Source: Ahrensia sp. (lineage in GTDB: Bacteria > Pseudomonadota > Alphaproteobacteria > Rhizobiales > Rhizobiaceae). Taken from it: DNA of 5,094 nucleotides. The translations under genes were made by a program, and so were the position numbers. Location: positions 1-5,094 of the forward strand of contig JAHEJF010000184.1 of NCBI GenBank assembly GCA_024639025.1, in the 5' to 3' direction. Every line of letters starts with the position of its first letter. The first letter of the stretch is position 1. Positions 1 through 5,094 of this stretch are shown here, one piece after another. The notes under the pieces were generated by a model. It worked only from the letters and a program-made list of their open reading frames with translations, ran no database searches and was not told where the DNA came from.

Positions 1-382
1 GGACACTGATCCGCGGTGCAATCTTTGCAAAGATACGCGTAGTGCGATGTCCAAATCGCTTGCGCGGATCAACAAGCCGGAATGTTGGCACTTTGCATTT
101 GGAGGTTGGCTGAAAATCCGAGAAATCTGGCAGTGTGGACATTGCCTGTGCTCTCGGTGTGCTCAGGCCCTTTGCTGCGATGATGATCAAGCGCCGAGCG
201 GCTGATTCGGCTGGGCGTAGCAATCGCAACAGAGCCCGCTTGACTGACGGTGCCAGCAGGATGGATCCATCCTGACGACCAGCGCACTTGGCCTGTGGCA
301 CCAATTCGGCCTGTGTAAACAGTAGCGCAACGATGCCAAGCAAAGCCGCGCGGTTTTTCCTGATTACCAATGCCCAGTCCAT
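1..382 (-). CDS. Conserved hypothetical protein with N-terminal membrane segment (partial, C-terminus off the left edge)
   Basis: The minus strand is open from ATG at 380-382 to the window edge: 127 codons without a stop. The start has a GAGG Shine-Dalgarno (plus-strand CCTC at 388-391) 5 nt upstream. The protein begins MDWALVIRKNRAALLGIVAL; residues about 12-28 form one short hydrophobic segment, so it is probably anchored in the inner membrane. Residues about 50-70 carry an Arg/Leu-rich motif (LLRLLRPAESAARRLI) that I recall from uncharacterised alphaproteobacterial proteins with the same 'DWAL' opening. The remainder is basic and Pro-rich with a Cys pair in a KCK context. No enzymatic motif is visible and I assign no function. 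It diverges from the surface-protein gene at 685, with about 300 bp between them. The start and reading frame are seen directly. Family recognition is from memory and moderate. Confidence 0.8.
   Translation of the reverse strand, partial: MDWALVIRKNRAALLGIVALLFTQAELVPQAKCAGRQDGSILLAPSVKRALLRLLRPAESAARRLIIIAAKGLSTPRAQAMSTLPDFSDFQPTSKCKVPTFRLVDPRKRFGHRTTRIFAKIAPRISV
21..34. repeat. 14-bp perfect palindrome inside a coding region
   Basis: ATCTTTGCAAAGAT reads the same on both strands. It lies near the left edge within the minus-strand hypothetical gene. A perfect 14-mer palindrome is not rare enough in 5 kb to exclude chance, so no function is assigned. Confidence 0.3.
257..274. repeat. 18-bp perfect palindrome inside a coding region
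   Basis: CAGGATGGATCCATCCTG is a perfect 18-bp palindrome within codons about 37-42 of the minus-strand hypothetical gene. By simple base-pair odds such a site is expected at roughly 1 in 262,000 positions. It could be an intragenic operator or a hairpin in the mRNA, or it could be coincidence. It differs in sequence from the palindrome at 574-591, so they are not copies of one site. Confidence 0.4.
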
Positions 383-684
383 ATATACCTCACATAGTTC
401 AGCACGCATTATGCGGCAGGACGGGGCAGGGGTGGATAAGTTTTTTTGGGACTTCTGTTTCAAGCCCGAAGTAGCCCTTAGATCCAACCGATGCGAAGGT
501 CCGCTTCGAGCCCCCAGCTGACATTGATCGACTGCTAAATGCTTATTCCTTCGGCACAGAGACTCAATGCAGAAGTGCGAAATTTCGCACTAAAAAATCA
601 AACCACTAATGGTGCAATCTGAGCGTGGGGCGATTCTAATCAACCCTATTGACTGTCTTGTAGAACGCTGGAAACCTGCACTTA
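383..684. other. Divergent intergenic region
   Basis: This is about 300 bp between the starts of two divergent genes (minus-strand hypothetical, plus-strand surface protein). Short ORFs crossing it show no family features. The only clear structure is the 18-bp palindrome at 574-591. A TTGACT at 649-654 has no convincing -10 partner at normal spacing, so I do not call a promoter, although promoters for both flanking genes must lie here or nearby. Confidence 0.6.
574..591. promoter_or_regulatory. Perfect 18-bp palindrome, candidate operator
   Basis: AGTGCGAAATTTCGCACT is perfectly self-complementary and sits in the divergent intergenic region, 93 nt before the plus-strand start at 685 and 191 nt before the minus-strand start. 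Symmetric sites like this are typical of dimeric repressors or activators (TetR, MarR and LuxR types, among others). An A-run follows it on the plus strand, and on the minus strand the T-run comes before the hairpin, so it has the wrong polarity for an intrinsic terminator of either strand. The binding protein is unknown; the regulator at 2402-3457 is one candidate, but nothing in the sequence ties them together. Confidence 0.5.
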
Positions 685-1767
685 ATGATTGATGAAGTTG
701 AGACCACTGGCGAGCCAAGTCACCCAATTGAGCTTTCGCTTTCTTTTCGCCCCTTCACTGAGATGATTGCGGCGGCTTTATTTCTTTGTGTGAGCTTTCC
801 TTCCCATGCACAAACAATAAGTTGTTATGGTCGAACCGTCACCCAACTCAATTTCTCAGGTGCCGTGCTAATATCAGGTACAGCGTTGCAAGTGGGCGCA
901 GTCTATCGATTTTCGAACGTTGCAACGGGCGTCGATGCTCTCGTCACCATCACAGGAACAGCAAACGGCGGGTCACTTGCTACATTTGATACAGATTCGG
1001 GTCTAGTCGACTATTTTCAGCCCGAAATAAACACTACTGGTAATGGAGCGGTTGACTTTTTATTCAATTTTGTTGCCAGTGGCAGCAGCACACCAGTGTA
1101 TTTGAACTTTGCTGCAACTTCGATTGATGTAGATGGGAATAATTCCAACATACGAGAATATGTTGAATTTGAGACGACCCACGATGCGTACATTCTAAAC
1201 AGTCCAACTGAAATTGATGTCAATGCATCAGGTCCTTCAAGCGGGGATCGAAGGAGGTTCGAATCCAGAACCTTTACAGTAGCACCCGGCATTGACCCGA
1301 GCTCCGAGGAGAATTTTGTCACGACGCAATTCTTCAACATCTCTTCGTTTGAGTTTCGTATTGGTACGCTAGGTACGGGCAGTGGAACAAGACTAACCTC
1401 TATGGGCTTTAACTGCCCAAGCTTGAGCAACCCTGTCACGACAAATACTGCCTCTCCTGGACTGACAATCACGAAAACCGCCGATGACACCACAGAGGTA
1501 GTGGAGGGGCAAACCATCACTTACACCTATTTGGTTGAAAACATCGGAGACGTAACACTGGTCGACGTAGTCGTAGCCGATAGCCACGGTGGATTTGGTG
1601 CCGCTCCAACACCGACTAACGAAGTTCTTTTTTCGGATGGTGGTAACTTAAACGACTCGACCGATGCTACAGTAAATGGCAGTTGGGACCTAATCGGCCC
1701 TGGCGATGTCGTAAGCTTTACGGCGACATATGTCGTTACCCAGGATGATGTTGATTTCTTGCGCTAG
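685..1767 (+). CDS. Secreted surface protein with a truncated DUF11-type repeat
   Basis: 360 aa if read from ATG 685. A signal peptide is visible at residues 27-42 (hydrophobic AAALFLCVSF, then SHA before Q43), so the protein is exported. The acidic 26-residue extension before Met27 is unusual for a signal peptide; the start may instead be ATG 763, but neither has a strong Shine-Dalgarno. Residues about 45-245 form a beta-rich, Thr/Ser/Gly/Asn-rich domain bounded by Cys47 and Cys244, a possible disulfide pair. It contains the 'FQPEIN...GAVDFLFNF...IDVDG...REYVEF' pattern that commonly precedes DUF11 repeats in alphaproteobacterial surface proteins. A DUF11 (Ig-like) repeat starts near residue 259 (GLTITKTAD, TYTYLVENIGDVTL, GPGDVVSFTATYVVTQDDVD). 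It stops at residue 360, just where the 'NTATATG'-type end and further repeats would be expected, and no LPXTG, autotransporter or other anchor follows. It is probably a C-terminally truncated adhesin-like protein. GC is visibly lower than in the acetyltransferase gene. Confidence 0.75.
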   Translation: MIDEVETTGEPSHPIELSLSFRPFTEMIAAALFLCVSFPSHAQTISCYGRTVTQLNFSGAVLISGTALQVGAVYRFSNVATGVDALVTITGTANGGSLATFDTDSGLVDYFQPEINTTGNGAVDFLFNFVASGSSTPVYLNFAATSIDVDGNNSNIREYVEFETTHDAYILNSPTEIDVNASGPSSGDRRRFESRTFTVAPGIDPSSEENFVTTQFFNISSFEFRIGTLGTGSGTRLTSMGFNCPSLSNPVTTNTASPGLTITKTADDTTEVVEGQTITYTYLVENIGDVTLVDVVVADSHGGFGAAPTPTNEVLFSDGGNLNDSTDATVNGSWDLIGPGDVVSFTATYVVTQDDVDFLR

Positions 1768-2199
1768 TTTTCTCGCTTTTTGCACATCACGCATATTCAT
1801 TCGCAATCGCCCGCAAGACAGCTACGCTGAAATCAATGGTATAAATGTCCTCATTGCTGACATCAGGCCAAGCGAAAGCCTCGTGCAATCACCAGTTTAA
1901 TCCCAACCATCCCTAACGGGAAAAACCCTTTCGCATCGCACCAACTGTTCTTGTACTTGGTCACTCCCGCACCGAAATCATGTGCGGCAATGCCGTTCTG
2001 TTAAAGGTAGCGGTAGATTTCGAGCAGCATCAATCGCTCTGGCGATTGCAGGTGCGCACTTGGGTGCCAGCACCCGGAATGGCCACCTTTACCTACATTT
2101 TTGGAAGATTTCCCCGAGTATCATTCGAACGCATGACAATACCGAGACGACCGCACTGCTATCCATTCACTGTTGGGAACACAAATGAGGGTCACAGAA
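1768..2199. other. Gene-poor, decayed region
   Basis: No intact gene is supported here. The first ~95 bases after the surface gene show no continuation of the DUF11 repeat in any plus-strand frame that I could find, and no intrinsic terminator. Positions 1863-2050 hold the acetyltransferase relic on the minus strand. Positions 2051-2199 show no recognisable coding content on either strand and end in the ribosome-binding site of the small ORF at 2200. Short plus-strand ORFs over the relic (about 1980-2237) are antisense shadows. Confidence 0.6.
1863..2050 (-). pseudogene. Relic of a CelD/BcsL-family acetyltransferase gene (C-terminal fragment)
   Basis: Positions 1931-2050 align without gaps to 3741-3860, inside the intact acetyltransferase gene; I count 94 of 120 identical bases. 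On the minus strand the relic reads SPERLMLLEIYRYL-stop-QNGIAAHDFG then AGVTKYKNSWCD, against SPGRLLLLEFNRYLSQNGIA then AHDFGTGVAEYKNNWCD in the intact gene: 28 of 37 residues match. A TAA at 2001-2003 replaces the TCA serine codon of the intact copy, so the fragment is interrupted. After the WCD motif the reading continues for 23 codons with little similarity and ends at a TGA (1863-1865). Homology also stops abruptly above 2050, so the N-terminal four-fifths are missing. The divergence points to an old duplicate or a different paralogue rather than a recent copy. Confidence 0.85.
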
Positions 2200-2409
2200 A
2201 TGGATTATTCAACGGTAATTGCAGCACAGAGCCTTAGCAACAAACCTCAATCGTCAAGCAGGCAACTCGATGAAGATAAGTATTATGAGGAGCACTCTTT
2301 CGATCAAATTTTCGGTGAAAGTATTCCCTTTAGCAAGGGATGGAAGCTAGTTGTTTCGCTTCGTCCAAACTGGATACGCAGATTCGATTTGGTACCACGC
2401 GATGCTTGA
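2200..2409 (+). CDS. Small ORF overlapping the start of the LuxR-type regulator gene
   Basis: 69 codons from ATG 2200 to TGA 2407-2409. The start has the best Shine-Dalgarno on this side of the window: GAGGG (2187-2191), 8 nt before the ATG. An ATG at 2185 and one at 2173 are in frame but less well placed. The product opens MDYSTVIAAQSLSNK, is Ser/Gln/Glu/Asp-rich at first, and turns aromatic and basic near the end (WKLVVSLRPNWIRRFDL). I recognise no domain and see no signal peptide or membrane helix. The stop overlaps the regulator's ATG (2402) by 8 nt, an arrangement typical of translational coupling. The alternative is that this is the real N-terminus of the regulator, split off by a +1 frameshift between about 2341 and 2400. 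I cannot separate these from the sequence alone. Confidence 0.45.
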   Translation: MDYSTVIAAQSLSNKPQSSSRQLDEDKYYEEHSFDQIFGESIPFSKGWKLVVSLRPNWIRRFDLVPRDA

Positions 2410-3457
2410 CGATATGCTGAGGGCGAATGAACATTGGGACGCAATAAATCCCGGGACGTTGCAAATGCAAGCCGCTGATGACCAAGAATGCAAGGCGATC
2501 AAAGACCTGATTGAACATGAGTGTACTGTCTTTTTGTGCCGTGATTTCAAGGCTTGGGCGAACTGCATTTTGCAGGAACCTCGCCTGGTTCGGCTTGGTG
2601 CGTGCATGGGTGGTATCATGGATTACACAGTCGGGTGGGAAGCGCACAGGGAAATGATGCTGAATTTTTTTGAACGTTTCCCAACGCCAAATCCAGAAAT
2701 GGCCCGTCTTTTCCGGCGGTCTAATTGGTCCATCCAAATTCGTGAGGACATGGCCTGGGTGAGCTTTGACCAATTTGGGCCGCGCTCAGAAGACCCGCTC
2801 GTCACTGTCGGATTGAGCCATCAGATACGCATTTTGGAGAAGCAGAGCGGAAACTGGAAGATCGCGATGCTTGGTCATGGAGACACCTCGCTTGAATATT
2901 TTGATTATCCCGTCATCAAAATCGATCGTGATCAAACAATACTCTGGATGAACGATCCAGCGAAGGCTGCCTTGCTTGATCATCCGGCGCTTGTGAAGTC
3001 TGGCCCAAAGTTGCGATCCCGTTACAGAAAAGATCGCGCGCCACTGGCAGAAGCGATTTCAGAAATGGCCGAGCTTACCGTTATGGATATCCGTCCCAGT
3101 CTGGGTCGATTGCCCGGGTCAATGACCCGCCCCATTCTGCTTGGCGGACAAACAGGTGACGGCATGCATATTGTCTGGGTTTCAAGCGAGGACAAAATGC
3201 TGCTGATAAAGTTCTCCGACAAACATTCGGCCGAACGACATATGGAGATTGCGTCAGAGTTTTATGGTTTGTCAGCGGCACAATCCCGGTTGGCCTCCTT
3301 ATTGCTTGAAGGCTTGGATACGCCAAGAGCCGCCAACCGGTTGGGCATCACGCTCAATACAGCCAAAACGCATCTGCAAAGGCTTTTTGACAAGACCGGC
3401 GCGCGGAGTCAGTCGGCATTAGTGTCTGCATTGCTTGGGGTAGCACCACCGAAGTGA
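2402..3457 (+). CDS. LuxR-type HTH transcriptional regulator with NTF2/SnoaL-like and PAS-like domains
   Basis: 351 aa from ATG 2402; ATG 2414 is an alternative, and the frame stays open back to TTG 2351 (368 aa), which has AAGGGA 10 nt upstream. Residues about 32-162 look like an NTF2/SnoaL-like fold: an initial helical stretch (KAIKDLIEHECTVFLCRDFKAW), then strands with AWVSFDQFG, LSHQIRILEKQSGNWKIAML. Residues about 163-285 resemble a PAS-type module (YFDYPVIKIDRDQTILWMND). Residues about 287-347 are a LuxR/GerE HTH (LSAAQSRLASLLLEG, PRAANRLGITLNTAKTHLQRLF, DKTGARSQSALVSALL). There is no receiver domain, so it is not a classical response regulator; the N-terminal domains presumably sense a small molecule. 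It is a cytoplasmic DNA-binding protein with unknown targets. It overlaps the small ORF upstream and is convergent with the acetyltransferase gene, 98 nt away, with no clear terminator between them. HTH assignment is firm, NTF2-like probable, PAS-like tentative. Confidence 0.85.
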   Translation: MLDDMLRANEHWDAINPGTLQMQAADDQECKAIKDLIEHECTVFLCRDFKAWANCILQEPRLVRLGACMGGIMDYTVGWEAHREMMLNFFERFPTPNPEMARLFRRSNWSIQIREDMAWVSFDQFGPRSEDPLVTVGLSHQIRILEKQSGNWKIAMLGHGDTSLEYFDYPVIKIDRDQTILWMNDPAKAALLDHPALVKSGPKLRSRYRKDRAPLAEAISEMAELTVMDIRPSLGRLPGSMTRPILLGGQTGDGMHIVWVSSEDKMLLIKFSDKHSAERHMEIASEFYGLSAAQSRLASLLLEGLDTPRAANRLGITLNTAKTHLQRLFDKTGARSQSALVSALLGVAPPK

Positions 3458-3555
3458 TCGAGCACTGGATCATGGTTTGCAAGTAAAGTTCGTTTTGTCC
3501 GCAGAGCTGACCTTCGTTCACGCCGCAGCGATCGCCCGACCCACCCGAGCCAAAT

Positions 3556-4785
3556 TTAGTTTGTAAAGTGCTTGCGCATTGCCGTTCGTGCGCGCATGGC
3601 CCATGAATGCGCTGCGGCAACGCGCGATTTGTATTTCGACCGTTTTACCCAGGCCTTCAAGCCGGCGGTTGATCGGATCACGCGTGCCAGGAATTTGCCC
3701 TTGGCGCCACTTGGCATCAGCACATGGTAGCGCTCAATCGTCTGATCGCACCAATTGTTCTTGTACTCGGCGACACCCGTGCCGAAATCGTGGGCGGCAA
3801 TACCGTTCTGTGAAAGATAGCGATTGAACTCAAGCAGCAGCAACCGGCCGGGCGAGTGCCTGCGTGCGTCAGAATCCGTGGTGGAAATGATCATGCCAAA
3901 AAAACGGTTATTGAAAAGAACACCCAGATTGGCTGCCATCAATTCGTCATCGACACTCAGTTTTGACAACAGGATCTTGGTGTTCTCGTCCGCTTCATAC
4001 CTCGCCAAAAGACGGCGATAGAATTCAAGACTCTCATGATCTTCAAAGGGTGAGGATTTGCCACTTTTCTTTAATGCGGCGCTTTTCTGTGCGAGCATAT
4101 CCACCAGCAGCTTATCCTGCGCGCTGCGCTCGGTGACAACAGAGAACTTGACCGCGCCCAGTTTCGCCAGGTTTCGCTGCCCGCGTTTGTCATTGTTGCG
4201 CGCTTTGGAATTGAAGATCTCCAGATACTGGCTGTCCCAGTCGCTGTCGATTTGCATGCTGGTACAGGCATTGCTCGATGAAAAGCTTTCCTCGCCTGCA
4301 AACAGGCTCATCCGTGCTTGAGGCACGCCCTCCAACCAGATCACATCAATCTGCGGCATGGATGCCATGACATGGCGCCAGAACGCCGGACGATCGCCCC
4401 CTCTGATATCGCCGGCCAACTCGGGAGAAAAGATACCGCTGAAATAGGCAGAATGCTTAACACCGGGCCGAACCAGCAGCTGAAATGGCCCCAGCGTACG
4501 TTTCATAAAGGGAAGCAGGAACTGTATTGTCCCATTTGGAGACTTGCCGATAACGATAAATGGCGTCAGATGCTTGTTGGTCGCGTGCGCCTCATACCAC
4601 GCGCGACACCAGGCGCTGCAGGAAGAATAATCGACCGCAAAGGCCTCAAAATCCTGCCATTCGGCCTCCAATTCGTTATAATTGTCGATAATCGAGATAC
4701 GAAGATCATCAAACACGGACGTGCTGGAGGTATCCGGATTCGGGCCCGGATCGGCAATATTGCATTTGTCTTCTATCTCAATCAT
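3556..4785 (-). CDS. CelD/BcsL-family GNAT acetyltransferase
   Basis: 409 aa from ATG 4783-4785. The frame stays open to a GTG at 4851 (431 aa), but that GTG lies inside a sigma-54-like promoter motif and has no Shine-Dalgarno, so I prefer the ATG, although it too lacks a strong one. The N-terminal half (about 25-190) has the family's first GNAT-like domain (EAEWQDFEAFA, CSAWCRAWYEAH, IQFLLPFMKR, WLEGVP). The second, GNAT_6-type domain (about 195-350) has the basic KRGQRNLAKLGAVKF stretch, AANLGVLFNNRFFGMII, SPGRLLLLEFNRYL and the family signature HDFGTGVAEYKNNWCD (332-347). The C-terminus is a basic, probably helical tail. Members are annotated as acyl/acetyltransferases of cellulose or other exopolysaccharide biosynthesis and are probably cytoplasmic; the substrate here cannot be told. 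No polysaccharide synthase or glycosyltransferase is in the window. A decayed second copy of the C-terminal region lies at 1863-2050. Confidence 0.88.
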   Translation of the reverse strand: MIEIEDKCNIADPGPNPDTSSTSVFDDLRISIIDNYNELEAEWQDFEAFAVDYSSCSAWCRAWYEAHATNKHLTPFIVIGKSPNGTIQFLLPFMKRTLGPFQLLVRPGVKHSAYFSGIFSPELAGDIRGGDRPAFWRHVMASMPQIDVIWLEGVPQARMSLFAGEESFSSSNACTSMQIDSDWDSQYLEIFNSKARNNDKRGQRNLAKLGAVKFSVVTERSAQDKLLVDMLAQKSAALKKSGKSSPFEDHESLEFYRRLLARYEADENTKILLSKLSVDDELMAANLGVLFNNRFFGMIISTTDSDARRHSPGRLLLLEFNRYLSQNGIAAHDFGTGVAEYKNNWCDQTIERYHVLMPSGAKGKFLARVIRSTAGLKAWVKRSKYKSRVAAAHSWAMRARTAMRKHFTN

Positions 4786-4846
4786 CCAAACAACAACCAG
4801 TAAGTGTGCCGAAACGGGAAACTCTTCCCCCGGCCTGCTTGGACGG

Positions 4847-4862
4847 AGCACTTAATGTGCCA
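4847..4862 (-). promoter_or_regulatory. Candidate sigma-54 (RpoN) promoter for the acetyltransferase gene
   Basis: On the minus strand the sequence reads TGGCACATTAAGTGCT. The RpoN consensus is TGGCACG-N4-TTGCW. Here TGGCAC is exact, the GG-to-GC spacing is exact, and three of four bases of the TTGC block match, followed by T. Transcription would begin near 4836, leaving a leader of about 50 nt before ATG 4785. The motif is also a partial inverted repeat (GCAC/GTGC), so an operator is an alternative. No upstream activator site was identified. Confidence 0.35.
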
Positions 4863-4919
4863 GTTGGATTAACCTTGGCGGGTTGGGGCTGGGTTTGTGG
4901 CGCAACAGGGGTGCGCGCC

Positions 4920-5094
4920 CTAACTGGCCAACCCTTCTGCCTTCAGTTCCGCCCAGAGATCATCGGGAATTTTCTTGGCGATATGGGCAAGGTTGCCCTT
5001 GGCCTGCTCGGCTTGCTGTGCGCCGGGAATGGTTGACACCACGCAAGGATGCAGCAGCGGATATTGCAACGCCGCCTCGATCAGTTTGACGCCA
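4920..5094 (-). CDS. Aldo/keto reductase family protein, C-terminal end (partial)
   Basis: The minus strand is open from the right edge to TAG at 4920-4922, giving the last 57 residues. They read GVKLIEAALQYPLLHPCVVS, then TIPGAQQAEQAKGNLAHIAK, then KIPDDLWAELKAEGLAS. The 'P-L-x-H-P-x-V-x-S-x-IPGA' segment forms part of the NADP(H)-binding C-terminal region of aldo/keto reductases. The 'IP..LWAELKAEGL' ending is characteristic of the D-threo-aldose/L-fucose 1-dehydrogenase group, which oxidise aldoses to lactones. The catalytic Asp/Tyr/Lys/His tetrad lies outside the window, so activity cannot be judged. The gene lies upstream of the acetyltransferase gene on the same strand with a 134-nt gap and is probably a separate transcription unit. 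A 5-bp GGCGC/GCGCC inverted repeat just past the stop lacks a T-run and is not called a terminator. Confidence 0.8.
   Translation of the reverse strand, partial: GVKLIEAALQYPLLHPCVVSTIPGAQQAEQAKGNLAHIAKKIPDDLWAELKAEGLAS

Noticed and set aside
69..287. A 72-codon minus-strand ORF
   Set aside because: It lies in another frame of the same strand as the better-supported 1-382 gene, which has a proper start, ribosome-binding site, membrane segment and recognisable motif.
288..521. A 77-codon plus-strand ORF
   Set aside because: It is antisense to the start of the 1-382 gene and runs into the intergenic region; no domain or ribosome-binding site supports it.
649..677. TTGACT as a -35 box for the surface-protein gene
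   Set aside because: At 16-18 bp spacing the following hexamers (GAAACC, AAACCT and neighbours) do not resemble a -10 box.
1017..1520. A 167-codon minus-strand ORF
   Set aside because: It is the antisense shadow of the surface-protein gene, which has a signal peptide and a DUF11 repeat in the plus frame.
1724..1735. 12-bp palindrome CGACATATGTCG
   Set aside because: It lies inside the DUF11 coding region and is short enough to be expected by chance in a window of this size.
1980..2237. Plus-strand ORFs of 85 and 68 codons
   Set aside because: They are antisense to the acetyltransferase relic; the minus-strand reading is the one that matches a known family.
3458..3555. Bidirectional terminator between the convergent regulator and acetyltransferase genes
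   Set aside because: Only a weak AGTG/CACT inverted repeat near 3451-3466 and a GCGATCGC palindrome are visible; there is no GC-rich stem followed by a T-run on either strand.
1931..3860. Composite transposon or IS bounded by the two acetyltransferase copies
   Set aside because: The repeated segments are coding homology with 78% identity, not terminal inverted repeats; there is no transposase and no target-site duplication is visible.
4318..4803. A 161-codon plus-strand ORF
   Set aside because: It is entirely antisense to the acetyltransferase gene and shows no protein family features.

Overview
The window looks like chromosomal DNA of a Gram-negative bacterium, most likely an alphaproteobacterium of the hyphomonad/sphingomonad/caulobacter kind. 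That placement is an inference from protein style: a 'DWALVIRKN...LLRPAESAARRLI' membrane-anchored hypothetical, an NTF2-like/LuxR-HTH regulator, and a CelD/BcsL-type acetyltransferase. No rRNA, tRNA, CRISPR array or intact insertion sequence is visible.

Layout, left to right. (1) Positions 1-382, minus strand: the N-terminal 127 codons of a conserved hypothetical with one N-terminal membrane segment; the gene runs off the left edge. (2) Positions 383-684: a divergent intergenic region with a perfect 18-bp palindrome (574-591). (3) Positions 685-1767, plus strand: an AT-richer gene for a secreted surface protein. It ends abruptly inside its first DUF11-type repeat. (4) Positions 1768-2199: a decayed stretch holding a minus-strand relic (about 1863-2050) of a second CelD/BcsL-type acetyltransferase gene, about 78% identical over 120 bp to the intact gene 1.8 kb away and carrying an in-frame TAA. 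(5) Positions 2200-2409, plus strand: a small ORF with a good ribosome-binding site, overlapping by 8 nt (6) positions 2402-3457, plus strand: a 351-aa regulator with an NTF2/SnoaL-like N-terminal domain, a PAS-like middle and a LuxR-type HTH. (7) Positions 3556-4785, minus strand: an intact 409-aa CelD/BcsL-family GNAT acetyltransferase, convergent with the regulator and preceded by a sigma-54-like promoter motif (4847-4862). (8) Positions 4920-5094, minus strand: the C-terminal 57 residues of an aldo/keto reductase that enters from the right edge.

How they relate. The acetyltransferase family acts in exopolysaccharide or cell-envelope assembly, and the secreted DUF11 protein is also a surface product, so the neighbourhood leans towards envelope functions. 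No operon joins the two. The regulator and its small upstream ORF are bracketed by an intact acetyltransferase and a dead copy in the same orientation. With the truncated surface gene and its lower GC, this suggests past duplication, insertion and deletion. No previously described defence or mobile system is recognisable. The points most worth follow-up are the acetyltransferase relic, the overlapping small ORF/regulator pair, and the palindromic operator-like site.
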